Assembly (NCBI RefSeq): GCF_014656195.1
Contig: NZ_BNBY01000019.1
Span: 101,445 to 165,444, forward strand
DNA length: 64,000 nucleotides
Source of the DNA: Kitasatospora xanthocidica
GTDB lineage: Bacteria > Actinomycetota > Actinomycetes > Streptomycetales > Streptomycetaceae
Direction of reading: 5' to 3'
Part shown: in pieces, positions 8,398-17,600 of the stretch
How positions within the stretch are numbered: position 1 is the first letter of the stretch
How the letters are laid out: the number at the start of each line of letters is the position of its first letter
The notes under the pieces: model-generated
What the model saw: only the letters and a program-made list of their open reading frames with translations
Databases searched by the model: none
Told to the model about the DNA's origin: nothing
Position numbers and translations under genes: made by a program

Positions 8398-9128
8398 CCC
8401 GCGCCGACCGCCGCCGAGCGCGCCCATCGCGGCGGCCCGATGCGGCGCGGGTCCGTAAGCAGGTCCGTACCCGGATCCGGACGCGGGTCCGTGCCCGGGT
8501 CCGGGCGGGCGTCGGTCGGGGCGGTGACGGGGTGCGGGTGCTTCGCGGCGTCGACGGCTCCGGGCCCGTGGAGGGTGAGCTCGAAGTCCTGGTGCGCCTT
8601 GGCGTCCAGGGCCAGCGGCACCCGGATGTGCCCGGACCCGGCCAGGCGTCGGACCGCGGTGCGGCTGAGGCCGAGCCCGAGCATGAGCAGCCGCTCGACC
8701 CGGACCGGCACGGGCAGCTCGAAGCCGACCAGCACCGTGAGCGGTGTCGGGTCGTCGAGTGCGTAGAGGGGCGTCCGGGTCTCCAGCGCCCAGGTGCCGG
8801 TCCAGTCGAGGCGGTAGCCGTTCCGGGTGGCGAGCGACGCACTCATCGTCAACTCGCGTACCACGGCGGGGTCGTTGTTCTCGTACGCCACCAGCCGGGC
8901 GGGATCCAGCGACGAGACGTGGACGCGCTCGTGGACGGGCACCTTCGAGGTCCGGTCGCAGGCCGCGCAGCTCAGGAGCAGCCAGACGTCGAGGAGTTTG
9001 CCGCTCGCGTTGACCCGGACCTTGCCCGAGGGACGGTGACGGGTGCCGGAGCAGTCCGGGCAGGGTCGTACGACAGCGGGCAGGGCGGACTGGCGCACGG
9101 CCCAGAGGGCCTTGCGGTCGGTATTCAT
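8352..9128 (-). CDS. DUF1062-family protein
   Basis: A 258-residue protein from the ATG at 9128 (GAAGG lies upstream). It has two CxxC pairs, CPDC near residue 23 and CAAC near 55, consistent with a zinc ribbon, followed by the conserved core ending in LLMLGLGLSRTAVRRL. This arrangement matches the DUF1062 family, whose function is not known. The last 60 or so residues are a low-complexity tail of D-P-G-T-D and R-P repeats, encoded by ggtccgg-type DNA repeats (about 8458-8510), and the gene runs 46 bp into the 3' end of the convergent peptidase gene. The tail may be a drift product of readthrough past an older stop codon. Confidence 0.7.
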   Translation of the reverse strand: MNTDRKALWAVRQSALPAVVRPCPDCSGTRHRPSGKVRVNASGKLLDVWLLLSCAACDRTSKVPVHERVHVSSLDPARLVAYENNDPAVVRELTMSASLATRNGYRLDWTGTWALETRTPLYALDDPTPLTVLVGFELPVPVRVERLLMLGLGLSRTAVRRLAGSGHIRVPLALDAKAHQDFELTLHGPGAVDAAKHPHPVTAPTDARPDPGTDPRPDPGTDLLTDPRRIGPPRWARSAAVGAGQQVVPAGRGVRRTR

Positions 9129-9414
9129 ATGGTTGTGGTCGCCTTCAGGACTCAGCAGGAGCTCTCGCGGGCCGGCCGCGGCTCCTGGGATATGACGGAT
9201 GCACACGAGGGCGCGGGTCGTCGCCTCGGAGCCGAGTGGTCAGGCTCAGAGGTCGACCGCGCGACAGGTCGGTCGTTGCTACGTGGCAGCCGTTACTTGT
9301 CCATGCGGCGATCATGCGCGTGGCCGCGCCCGGCGGGCAACTCATTTTCCGCCGGGCGCGGGCCGGGGAGCCTCAGCCGGACGACGTCGGCGACCCGGTC
9401 ACCTGGTCACCCGG

Positions 9415-10533
9415 TCAGCCGGTCTTCCCGATGGCCTGGGTGAGCCAGGTGAACACGGACGGCACGAGGGGTTCCCAGGTGGAGGTCAGGTGCGGGCCGC
9501 TGACCTCGACCGGGGTGACGGCCGTCGGGGCCTTGGCGTTCTTCTGCAGCGCGAGGGCGTCCTCGTACCCGTCGCCCTTCTTCCCGGTCGCGTACAGGAG
9601 GACGTCCGGCGGCGTCTGCGCGTGCTGGAGCAGGTAGAGGGGGTTGGAGACCTCGCGCAGGTGCGCGTCCTTGGCGGTCAGCGAGGCCGGCTCCCCCATC
9701 GGGTCGTTGTACCCGGACAGGCTGACGGCGGCGTGGTAGCGGTTCGGGTGCGCCAGCGCGAGCCGGGCGGCGCAGTGCGCGCCCGCCGAGTAGCCCGCCA
9801 CGGCCCACCGCTCGGGGCCGGTCTCGGCGCGGAAGTTGTCGAGCACCATCTGCGGCACGTCGCGCGCCAGCCAGGTCTCGGCGTTGACCTTTCCGGGCAC
9901 GTCCGCGCAGCCGGTGTCGAGGTGCGAGCCGAGCAGCACGACGCGCGGGGCGACCAGGATGAACGGCGCGATCTGACCGGACTTCATCAGCGGCGCCAGC
10001 TGCTTGGAGACGTTCATGCTGCCGAACCAGGCGCTGGACGAGCCGGGGAAGCCGGCGAGCAGTTCGACGACCGGGAACTTCCGGTCCTTGAAGGCCGGGT
10101 CGTCGTACTGCGGCGGCGTCCAGACCAGGACCTCGCCGTCCACACCGGAGACCCGCCCCTTCAGGTCGGTCGTCCGCACGTCCTTCGGCACGGCCTTGTC
10201 GTCCACCGGCCCGAACTGCTGGACCACCTTGGGCTGCTCGGGCCCGTTCGCGGCCGCCGTCGCGTCCGCCGCGGGCGGGACGGGAACCGCCCGGACGTGG
10301 TTCCCGGTCCCGAGCAGGTCGTCCCAGGTGCCGTACAGCTGGTTGTCGTTGTTGACGATCACGAACACCAGCGTCACGGCCGTGAACTGGGCGAACGCCA
10401 CCAGGAGCAACCGCGCCCCGAAGCGCAGTGGCCGCGGCCCGCGGACCCGGTTCCACAGGTACATCAGAAGTCCTATGGAGAGCGGGACGAGGAGGACCGA
10501 GAGGACGAAGAACGTGGTGCCTGTCAGTTTCAC
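9415..10533 (-). CDS. Membrane-anchored esterase of the antigen 85/esterase D type
   Basis: About 372 residues from the GTG at 10533. The N-terminus has two membrane segments (FFVLSVLLVPLSIGLLMYL and a second through FAQFTAVTLVFVIV), so the catalytic domain is probably outside the membrane. That domain has the alpha/beta-hydrolase nucleophile elbow GYSAGAHCA, an upstream LLAGFPGSSSAWF segment and a C-terminal HLTSTWEP His motif, as in putative esterases related to mycolyltransferases. The substrate is unknown. Transcription runs away from the serine hydrolase gene upstream, from which it is separated by a hairpin. The start is uncertain because the AGGTG upstream is only 3 bases from the GTG. 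Confidence 0.78.
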   Translation of the reverse strand: MKLTGTTFFVLSVLLVPLSIGLLMYLWNRVRGPRPLRFGARLLLVAFAQFTAVTLVFVIVNNDNQLYGTWDDLLGTGNHVRAVPVPPAADATAAANGPEQPKVVQQFGPVDDKAVPKDVRTTDLKGRVSGVDGEVLVWTPPQYDDPAFKDRKFPVVELLAGFPGSSSAWFGSMNVSKQLAPLMKSGQIAPFILVAPRVVLLGSHLDTGCADVPGKVNAETWLARDVPQMVLDNFRAETGPERWAVAGYSAGAHCAARLALAHPNRYHAAVSLSGYNDPMGEPASLTAKDAHLREVSNPLYLLQHAQTPPDVLLYATGKKGDGYEDALALQKNAKAPTAVTPVEVSGPHLTSTWEPLVPSVFTWLTQAIGKTG

Positions 10534-10615
10534 GTCACCTGATACGTGCCGGTACGGCCGTTCGGTTGCGTCCGCCCGCGCACACCCGCTCGACGGTCCC
10601 ACCGACCGCCCGGTT

Positions 10616-10644
10616 CGCCGCCGCCCGCGGGGTGGGCGGCGGCG
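10616..10644 (-). terminator. Hairpin terminator downstream of the serine hydrolase gene
   Basis: An 11-bp perfect GC stem (10616-10626 with 10634-10644) with a 7-nt loop lies just after the stop codon of the gene ending at 10657. There is no U tract, as is common in actinomycetes. Confidence 0.6.
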
Positions 10645-10656
10645 GGCGCGGTGGGG

Positions 10657-12186
10657 TCAGGCGGACTTGGCGGTGGCGCGGACGCCGAAGTGGACGTAGC
10701 GGGTGCCGTCGGCGAGGGCGTAGAAGACGACCGGGATCCAGGCGTCCTTGTCGTTGCGGCGGCCGGCGAAGACGGTCCTGTCGGGGGTGTCGGAGACGGG
10801 CGTGAGGTGCCAGACCAGCGGGTCGAAGGTCCCGGCGAGGCCTTCGACGCCCTCGTACCGCAGGTCCAGCACACCCTCGCCCGCTTCCGCATCCGCGGAC
10901 TCGGTGCGGGCGGTGATGGTCATCAGGAAGCCCTCGCGCTTGTAGCGGCCGGTGAAGGGCTCGGTGTCGACGGCCGGGGGCGGGTCGGCCGGTCCGAACG
11001 CGGGCATGGCCACTCCGGCGAACTCGGCGCTCAGTTCGCAGCACAGGGCCTCGTGGACCTTCGGCGCGGCGCCTCCGCCGTTGGTCAGCAGGGCGATGGC
11101 GAGGCCCTTCTCCGGGATGGCCCGCAGGTAGGCGAGCTGGCCGAAGGTGCTGCCGTCGTGGCCGAAGCCGCGGGCGCCGTCCCATTCGAACAGGCCCCAG
11201 CCGAGGCCCCAGTGGGCGCCGAGGAACCACTGGTCGGGCATCTCCACCTCGCGGGTGAGCATCGCCTCCACGGCCGCGGCGGAGAGGACCCGGGTGCCGT
11301 CCGGCGCGGTCCCGCCGTCGATGAACATCCGGGCGAAGCGGACCACGTCGGCCGCGGTGGCGCTGATGCCGCCGTACGGTCCGGCGGAGCGGGGCAGCAT
11401 GTTCCACAGCGGGGTGGGGGTCGGGACCTCGCCGGGCTCGCCCATGTGCCCCATCGCGGCGCGGAAGCGCAGCACCTCCTCGGGCAGCGTCATGGTGTGC
11501 TCGAGTCCGAGCGGGTCGCAGATCAGCTCCTTGAGCGCCTCGTCCCAGCTACGGCCGGTGACCACCTCGACGATCCGGCCGAGGACGTTGTAGGCGGTGC
11601 TGGAGTAGGACATGGTGGCGCCGGGCGGGTTGGTGAGGCCGACGTCGCGGGCGCCGTCGACGTAGCGGGCCAGGCAGTCGTCGCCGCGGCCCGTGTCGTT
11701 GACGTAGTCCCCCTCGATCCCGCTGGTGTGGTTGAGGAGTTGACGCGGGGTGATGACCCGGGCGGCCTCGGCGTCGGCGAGGGCGAAGTCCGGCAGGACC
11801 GCCGTGACGGGTGCGTCCAGGTCGAGCTTGCCGGCGTCGGCGAGGCTCAGGACGAGGGCGGCGGTGTAGCCCTTGCTGACCGAGCCGATCTGGAACACCG
11901 AGTCGGTGGTGGTCTCGACACCGGTGCCGGTGTGCAGGACGCCGCTGGCCAGTTCGTGGACCTCACCGCCGGTGAGCACGGCCAGCACGGCGCCGGGGAT
12001 GCGGTGGGCGGCGAGCAGCTCGTCGAGCCGGCGCTGCCAGTGGGCGGTGTCGAACGCCGCCGTGGCGGGCGTCCTGCCCAGCGCCCGGTCCACGGCCTGC
12101 GCGGCGTCCCGGTTGGCCCGGTCCACGAGCTTGGCGACCTCGCGGTCGACGTTGTCCGAGAACTCCTTGTAGCTGTCCTTCGACAC
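10657..12186 (-). CDS. Beta-lactamase-fold serine hydrolase (class C/DD-peptidase-like)
   Basis: A 509-residue cytoplasmic-looking protein (no signal peptide visible) with the SxxK catalytic motif in IGSVSKGY near 100 and the YxN motif in YSSTAYN near 187. The remaining C-terminal part, including a beta-rich domain from about residue 400, resembles the lipocalin-like extension of class C-type serine hydrolases and esterases. Family members hydrolyse esters, amides or D-amino peptides; nothing here fixes the substrate. Start ATG at 12186 is preceded by GGAGGGGGA. A long amphipathic, Asp/Arg/Ala-rich N-terminal helix precedes the fold. Confidence 0.85.
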   Translation of the reverse strand: MSKDSYKEFSDNVDREVAKLVDRANRDAAQAVDRALGRTPATAAFDTAHWQRRLDELLAAHRIPGAVLAVLTGGEVHELASGVLHTGTGVETTTDSVFQIGSVSKGYTAALVLSLADAGKLDLDAPVTAVLPDFALADAEAARVITPRQLLNHTSGIEGDYVNDTGRGDDCLARYVDGARDVGLTNPPGATMSYSSTAYNVLGRIVEVVTGRSWDEALKELICDPLGLEHTMTLPEEVLRFRAAMGHMGEPGEVPTPTPLWNMLPRSAGPYGGISATAADVVRFARMFIDGGTAPDGTRVLSAAAVEAMLTREVEMPDQWFLGAHWGLGWGLFEWDGARGFGHDGSTFGQLAYLRAIPEKGLAIALLTNGGGAAPKVHEALCCELSAEFAGVAMPAFGPADPPPAVDTEPFTGRYKREGFLMTITARTESADAEAGEGVLDLRYEGVEGLAGTFDPLVWHLTPVSDTPDRTVFAGRRNDKDAWIPVVFYALADGTRYVHFGVRATAKSA

Positions 12187-12286
12187 TGTTCCCCCTCCGT
12201 GGTGACAGGTGGTGAAGGGTCACCCCACCCGTTCTAACGGTGTTTGAAACGATCTCGGGAGGACCCTGGTTCCCGCTGCGAGACCG

Positions 12287-13309
12287 TCAGTTCCCGGAAG
12301 GCGCCGAGCCCGTGGCGGTGAGCACCGAACCGGTGGCGGTGAGCACCGGGCCCGCCGCCGTGAGCGCGGTGCCGGTCGCGGTGCGCAGGTGGACGGCGGT
12401 GCGGCCGGTGCGCCGGGTGGCGACCAGGCCCGCGGCGCGCAGGGCGCCGAGGTGCTGGGAGACGGCGCTGGGGGTGACGCCGAGCCGGGTGGCGAGGTCG
12501 GGGGTGGTCAGGGGTTCGCCGAGGGCTTCGAGCAGGGTGGCGCGGGTGCGGCCGAGGACCGCGGCGAGGCCGGCCCGGGTCGCGGCGGGCTCCTCCCAGA
12601 GCAGGCCGACGCCGGCCGCCGGGTAGCGGATGGAGGCGGCGGTGCGCGGGTCGTGGTCGACGATCACGTCCGGCCAGGCGAAGACCGAGGGCATCAGCAC
12701 CAGGCCGTGTCCGCCGGCCTCGACCGTCCAGGCGGCGCCGGAGCCGCGGCGCCCGTGCACCACCAACTCGCCCTCGCGCCACACCACGTCGCCGTGCAGC
12801 TGGGCGAAGAGCCCCTCCACCCCGCCGTCCACCAGGGCCACCGCCCGGCGGCCGAGGTCGGCGTCGAGGACGGCGCGCATCCGCCCCCAGTGCGGGGCGA
12901 TCAGCCGGGCGTGGCAGCGCTCCAGGAGGTCGGCGGTCCCGCGCAGCAGCTCGGCCGGTCCGGGCAGGTTCGCGGCGCGGCCGCCCAGGGCGGCGGCGCA
13001 CTCCGCGGCGACGTACGCCGGGTCGGTCGCGCGCAGGCCCGCCAGCTCCGCCTCGAAGGCGGGCAGGCGTTCCTCCGGCACCGGGAAGAGGAAGGCGGGC
13101 AGGCAGCCCTCCAGCAGGGCGCGCAGCAGCGGCGCGCCGGGGTCGCGGGCCAGCACCGGCCGGGCCTGCCGCACCCACGACCGGTGCACGGCGTGCCCGC
13201 CGATGCCCAGGGCGGCGCGCAGGCCGAGCACCGTCTCGGCCAGCGGCGACACGGCGAACCGGACCCTGGCCACCTCGGCCGCGGACAGCCGGATCTCCAC
13301 CGCCACCAT
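12287..13309 (-). CDS. ArsR-family winged-helix regulator with long N-terminal domain
   Basis: About 340 residues. The C-terminal winged helix is clear: TRATLLEALGEPLTTPDLA, then the recognition helix TPSAVSQHLGALRAAG and the wing RRTGRTAVHL. The first 230 or so residues form a larger alpha/beta domain seen in actinobacterial ArsR proteins (DUF5937-like) and are thought to bind a ligand. The tail is a repeat of T-A/V-L-T-A-T-G units. The ATG at 13309 is close to a GAGGGGG; a GTG 3 bp on is equally possible. It is divergent from the alpha/beta hydrolase gene, with a 12-bp tandem repeat in the 85-bp gap, so it probably represses that gene and itself. Confidence 0.82.
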   Translation of the reverse strand: MVAVEIRLSAAEVARVRFAVSPLAETVLGLRAALGIGGHAVHRSWVRQARPVLARDPGAPLLRALLEGCLPAFLFPVPEERLPAFEAELAGLRATDPAYVAAECAAALGGRAANLPGPAELLRGTADLLERCHARLIAPHWGRMRAVLDADLGRRAVALVDGGVEGLFAQLHGDVVWREGELVVHGRRGSGAAWTVEAGGHGLVLMPSVFAWPDVIVDHDPRTAASIRYPAAGVGLLWEEPAATRAGLAAVLGRTRATLLEALGEPLTTPDLATRLGVTPSAVSQHLGALRAAGLVATRRTGRTAVHLRTATGTALTAAGPVLTATGSVLTATGSAPSGN

Positions 13310-13322
13310 CGCCCCCTCACGG

Positions 13323-13346
13323 ATCATGCAGCTGATCATGTAGCTG
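13323..13346. promoter_or_regulatory. Tandem 12-bp repeat, likely operator of the divergent ArsR regulator
   Basis: ATCATG(C/T)AGCTG occurs twice in direct succession (13323-13334 and 13335-13346) with one mismatch. It is AT-rich relative to its surroundings and lies between two divergent start codons. Confidence 0.55.
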
Positions 13347-13394
13347 TGGCTGAACAGTAGCCGGGCCGGGCCGCCCGCCCGCAGGGTGTCCGGC

Positions 13395-14288
13395 ATGGAA
13401 ACCTCCACGACCACCACCTTCACCTCGTACGACGGCACCCGGCTCGCCTTCCGCACCCTCGGCGACGGCCCGCCGCTGCTCTGCCTGCCGGGCGGCCCCG
13501 GCCGGGCCGCGGAGTACCTCGGCGACCTGGGCGGGCTCGGCGCCCACCGGACGCTCGTCCTGCCGGACACCCGGGGCACCGGCGCCTCCGCCCCGTCCGC
13601 CGATCCGGCGAGCTACCGGGTGGACCGGCTGGTCGCCGACGTCGAGGCACTGCGCCGCCGGCTCGGCCTGGACCGGGTCGACCTGCTCGGCCACTCCGCC
13701 GGCGGCAGCCTGGCCCTGCTCTACGCCGCCGCCCACCCGGACCGGCTGGCGAGCCTGACCCTGGTCACGCCCTCGTTCGCGGCCGTCGGGCTGCCCTCCG
13801 ACACCGGCGCCGAGGAGGTGATCACCGCCCGCGCCGCCGAGCCCTGGTACCCGGAGGCGGTGGCGGCCTACCGGCGGATGAAGGCGGCCCGGTCCTTCGC
13901 CGAGGCCGCGCCGCACCGGCTCGCCTTCGAACCGCTGATGTACGGCCGCTGGGACGCCGCCGCGCGGGCCCACGCCGCCGCCGACCCGGCGCAGCGCTCG
14001 CTGACCGTCAGCGAGCACTTCTACGCGGGGTACGAACCCGATGTCGAGGACCTGCGGCGCCGGCTGGCCGCCCTGCCCTGCCCGGTGCTGCTGGTGGCCG
14101 GCGAGCTGGACCTGTGGCCGACCGCCGCCGCGGCCGCCGACGCCGCCGCGCTGTTCCCGGCGGCGACGGTCACCGTGCAGCCGGGCGCGGGCCACTACCC
14201 GTGGCTGGACGACCCGCGGGCGTTCACCGCCGGCGTCGAGCGCTTCCTCGCCTCCGGAAGGGAGACCACGGCAGCCCCCAGCCTGTGA
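13395..14288 (+). CDS. Alpha/beta hydrolase, prolyl iminopeptidase-like
   Basis: A 297-residue hydrolase from the ATG at 13395, which has AGGG 10 bases upstream. Motifs: CLPGGPGRA oxyanion segment near residue 30, LPDTRGTGAS, nucleophile elbow GHSAGGS near 98, Asp in VAGELDLWPT and catalytic His in GAGHYPWLDD. The HGGPG-type oxyanion motif, here LPGGPG, is typical of prolyl iminopeptidases and related proline-preferring hydrolases. Divergent from an ArsR regulator and followed by an MFS transporter gene, so the three may handle one exogenous compound: sensing, hydrolysis, export. That connection is inferred. Confidence 0.8.
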   Translation: METSTTTTFTSYDGTRLAFRTLGDGPPLLCLPGGPGRAAEYLGDLGGLGAHRTLVLPDTRGTGASAPSADPASYRVDRLVADVEALRRRLGLDRVDLLGHSAGGSLALLYAAAHPDRLASLTLVTPSFAAVGLPSDTGAEEVITARAAEPWYPEAVAAYRRMKAARSFAEAAPHRLAFEPLMYGRWDAAARAHAAADPAQRSLTVSEHFYAGYEPDVEDLRRRLAALPCPVLLVAGELDLWPTAAAAADAAALFPAATVTVQPGAGHYPWLDDPRAFTAGVERFLASGRETTAAPSL

Positions 14289-14438
14289 GCCGGACTCACA
14301 GGATCACCGCCTGTCTGGCTGGGCGCCGCACCGGTCCGCAGGATGGCCGCATCGGACGTCCCGTCAGCCGTCGCGGCCGCCTGCGCCTGCCGTCCGAGGG
14401 CCCGGCCGCGTCCCCGTACGTGAAGGTGGTACTTCGCC

Positions 14439-15713
14439 GTGAGCAGCATCTCCGATCCGCCCCGGTCGACCGACGAGGCCGAGGAGGTCCCCGAACTGCC
14501 CGCCTCGGCGCGGGGTTTCGACCGGTGGCGGTACGCCGGGGTGTTCCTCCTGCTGTTCCTGTTCGGCACCGAGACCTTCCTGGTGTCGCCGCTGCTGCCG
14601 ACGATCGCGGACTCGGTCCACACCAGTGAGGCGGCCGCCGCGTCGAGCGTCACCGCCTACGTGCTGGTGTACGCGGTCGCGGCGCCGTTCCTGGGGCTGC
14701 TGAGCGACCGGCTCGGCCGTCGCCGCACCCTGCTGGTGGGCACGCTGCTGTTCGTCCTGTCGAACGCGGCGGCGGCGCTGTCCACCGGGCTGACGCTGCT
14801 GGTGGTCTCCCGGGCGGTGGCCGGGCTGGCGGCAGCCGCGGCCGGGCCGGCGATCTGGGCGCACATCGCCGAGACCGCGCCGGAGGCCGTGCGCGGCCGG
14901 GCGCTGGGCCTCGGCATGGCGCTGTTCTCCCTGGGCCAGGTGATCGGGGTGCCGCTGGGCGGCTTCCTGGCGGGGCTGGCGGGGTGGCGCTCGGCGTTCT
15001 GGGCGCTGGCGATCGGCACCGCCGCGGCCGTCCCGCTGCTGCTGCGCCAGGTCGGGGCCGCCGCGGCGCCGGCACCGGCGGCGCGGGTCGGGGCCGTCCG
15101 GGCGATCCTGGCCGGCTGGGCCGATCCGACGCTGCGCCGGGCCCTGCTGGTCAACACCGTCTTCAACACGGCCAACCTGGGGGCCTACACCTTCCTCGGC
15201 GCGCTGCTGGTGCAGCGCTTCGACCTGTCGGTGCAGGCGCTCGGCCTGGTCGGCGTACTGGTCGGCGCGGGCAGCATGACCGGCTCGCTGCTGGGCGGTC
15301 GGCTCGGCGACCGGGCCAGGACGGCGGGCCGCTCGGACCTTCCGCTGCTGCCGCTGTGGGGCCTGCTGCTGGCGGTGGGCATCGCGGTGGCGGCCGAGGC
15401 GCCGGGCCTGGTGCTCGCGCTGGCCGGGGTGACGGTCTGGTTCGTGGCCTCGGGCGGCTTCGTGACGGACCAGCAGACGCTGGCGGGCACCATCGCGCCG
15501 GAGCTGCGGGCGACGTCCAGCGCGTGGCTGACGTCGACCATGTACGCGGGCACCGGGGTCGGCGCCTGGGCGGTGGGCACCTTCGGCGACGTCGCGGACG
15601 GCACCCTGCTGGTCGGCGCCGGGCTGGCGCTGGTGGCCGCGCTGGGCGGTCTGGCGGTCAGCCTGGGCCTGCGCCGCGCCGCGGCCGCGACGGCCACCAC
15701 TCCGGGCGCCTGA
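14439..15713 (+). CDS. MFS transporter, DHA1-type drug/H+ antiporter-like
   Basis: The protein has 424 residues with about twelve hydrophobic segments. The loop 2-3 motif LLSDRLGRRRTLLVGT and the TM5 antiporter-type segment ALGLGMALFSLGQVIGVPLGGFLA fit the 12-TM DHA1 group that exports drugs or small metabolites; sugar uptake carriers lack the latter. It starts at a GTG with AAGGTGG 9-11 bases upstream. The hydrolase gene ends 150 bp before it, so they may be cotranscribed, although a separate promoter in the gap is possible. The substrate cannot be read from the sequence. Confidence 0.85.
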   Translation: MSSISDPPRSTDEAEEVPELPASARGFDRWRYAGVFLLLFLFGTETFLVSPLLPTIADSVHTSEAAAASSVTAYVLVYAVAAPFLGLLSDRLGRRRTLLVGTLLFVLSNAAAALSTGLTLLVVSRAVAGLAAAAAGPAIWAHIAETAPEAVRGRALGLGMALFSLGQVIGVPLGGFLAGLAGWRSAFWALAIGTAAAVPLLLRQVGAAAAPAPAARVGAVRAILAGWADPTLRRALLVNTVFNTANLGAYTFLGALLVQRFDLSVQALGLVGVLVGAGSMTGSLLGGRLGDRARTAGRSDLPLLPLWGLLLAVGIAVAAEAPGLVLALAGVTVWFVASGGFVTDQQTLAGTIAPELRATSSAWLTSTMYAGTGVGAWAVGTFGDVADGTLLVGAGLALVAALGGLAVSLGLRRAAAATATTPGA

Positions 15714-15722
15714 AGACGGGGC

Positions 15723-16597
15723 TCAGCCCACCCGGCGCTCCGCCTCGGCGCCGCCGACCGCGCGCAGCGGGTGTTCGACGAGTTCGGACATCCGCGCCCG
15801 GTCGGCGGCGCCGTTCGGCGTGAACAGCAGGACCGTCGCCGTGGGGTCGTCCACCGGGTGGAAGGAGGACAGCATCAGCCGGACCGGGCCGAGGCCGGCC
15901 GGTTCGACGGTGACGGTACGGACGGTCAGCTCCGCCACCGAGTGGCACCCCCACCAGTGGCGGAGCTCCGGCGCGTCCTGGTCCAGGTGCCGGTAGACCT
16001 CCGCGGTGCGGGGCTCGGCCAGGGCCGGGCCCGCCTGGGCGCGGAAGTGCTGGAAGACGTTCATCGCGAGCGGTTCCCAGTCCCGCAGCACGGCGCGCAC
16101 CCGGTGGTCGGCGGCCATCACCCACATCAGGTTGCGGCGCTCGCCGGGCACGAACTCGGGCGCGCCCCAGAGCGCCGTCCAGGCCGCGTTCCAGCCGCGC
16201 AGGTCGAAGTGGCGGTCCAGCAGGACGGCGGGGCTGGTGGGCCAGGAGTCGAGGACGGGCTGGATGGCCCCGGCGAGCCGGTCGGTGCCGTCCGGGCCGC
16301 CGGCCGGGGCGGGCTCGTGGTACCCGGCCAGGCGCAGGGCGTGCCGCAGCCCGGCGTCGTCCAGCTTGAGCACCCGGGCGATGGCCTCCAGCACCTGGCG
16401 GGAGGCGGCGACCCTCCCCTGCTCGACCCAGGTGTACCAGGCGAGGCCGACGCCGGAGAGCGAGGCGACCTCCTCGCGGCGCAGGCCGGGGGTGCGGCGC
16501 CGGGTGGTGGCGGTGAGGCCGACGTCGGCGGCTTGAGGAGCTCTCGGTGGGCGCGCAGGAAGGCGCCGAGTTCCCGTCCGGCGGTGGGAGTTGACAC
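15723..16597 (-). pseudogene. XRE/MmyB-like regulator with a frameshift in the N-terminal HTH
   Basis: The gene encodes an HTH regulator with a C-terminal ligand-binding MmyB-type domain (motifs WNAAWTALWG, VFQHFRAQ, RHWWGCHSV). The N-terminal segment STPTAGRELGAFLRAHRELLKP starts at a GTG (16597) in one frame; the continuation, starting ADVGLTATTRRRTPGLRREEV, is in a different frame. The break is near 16530, where one base appears to be missing after the AAG CC. Without it the protein would be about 290 residues and complete. This is either a real inactivating indel or a sequence error. If real, no full-length regulator is made; an internal ATG at 16394 would give only the sensor half. Confidence 0.75.
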
Positions 16598-16757
16598 GGT
16601 TGGGCTCCTCGGCCGTGGTCGGTGCTGCGGACTGTCGGGGGTACCGCGGATCGTGGTGAGCGGTGCGGACGAGCCCAGCGTAGGCGTATGCCCGCCGCTC
16701 CTCCCAGGGATGAGCGGCGGGCTACACACGCTGTTAACGGAAGGCCGGCTTGGCCGG

Positions 16758-17600
16758 CTACCGGGCGGTCAACGTCCAGAGCCGGACCGGCATGTGGCTG
16801 ACGTGCCCGCGCTCGCGCCGGCGCCGCCAGGCGCTCTCGCCGACGGCCCGGAAGAACGCGGCCCGCCGCTCCTCGGGCACCAGGCGGCTGTAGTAGTCGC
16901 CGAAGGTGGCGGCGTGGAAGTGCTCGTACTGGGCCGCGCTGTCGACCGTGACGACGGCGTCGCGCTCCAGGTGGCCGGCCACCCTCAGGTGCGGGCCGAT
17001 GACGGCCGTGAGGTCCTCGACGGTCCTGGTGCGGGTGGCGATCGGCAGCACCCCGCCGCGCGCGAACAGGCCGGGCACCTCCTCGTACGGGGTGCCGAGG
17101 GCCACCAGGGCGTCCCGGACCAGTTCGTCCTCGCCGCCGAGGCCGTGCTCGTCCCGGGCGGGGTGGTACGTGGTGAGCAGGAACCTGCCGCCGGGGGCGA
17201 GGTGGGCGGCGGCCCAGGCGAAGATCCGCTCCTCGTCCGGGTAGAGCCAGTGCAGCACCGAGGTCTGGGTGATCAGCTCGGCCCGGAAGGGCAGCGGTTC
17301 GGGCGCGGTGAGGTCGGCCCGGTGCAGGGCGGCCCGCTCGCCGTACGGCCGCAGCCGCTCGGTGGCCTCGGCGATGCGGTGTTCGGAGCGTTCCAGGCCG
17401 ACGGCGCGCCGCAGACCGGGGAAGCGTTCCAGGGCCTCCTGGAGCAGCTGGCCGATCCCGCTGCCGAGGTCGATCAGGGACTCGGGGGCGTCGGTGACCT
17501 GGTCGAGCACCCAGTCGCGGTCCTGGACCTGGCGCAGCCGGCTGGCGTCGGCGTACCCGGCGAGGGTACGGGCCTGGATCTCGACGGCGGACGTGCTCAC
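16758..17600 (-). CDS. Class I SAM-dependent methyltransferase, trans-aconitate methyltransferase-like
   Basis: A 280-residue protein with the SAM-binding motif I LIDLGSGIGQLLQEAL near residue 42, an acidic residue at the end of strand 2 (GLERSEHR), and post-motif TYHPARDEHGLGG. The layout matches Tam-like methyltransferases that act on small carboxylates. It starts with a GTG overlapping the HpaB-type gene by 4 bp, so it is the last cistron of the coupled series asnB, flavin reductase, monooxygenase, methyltransferase. A product with a free carboxylate, phenol or N-hydroxy group would be a plausible substrate; this is inference. Confidence 0.83.
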   Translation of the reverse strand: MSTSAVEIQARTLAGYADASRLRQVQDRDWVLDQVTDAPESLIDLGSGIGQLLQEALERFPGLRRAVGLERSEHRIAEATERLRPYGERAALHRADLTAPEPLPFRAELITQTSVLHWLYPDEERIFAWAAAHLAPGGRFLLTTYHPARDEHGLGGEDELVRDALVALGTPYEEVPGLFARGGVLPIATRTRTVEDLTAVIGPHLRVAGHLERDAVVTVDSAAQYEHFHAATFGDYYSRLVPEERRAAFFRAVGESAWRRRRERGHVSHMPVRLWTLTAR

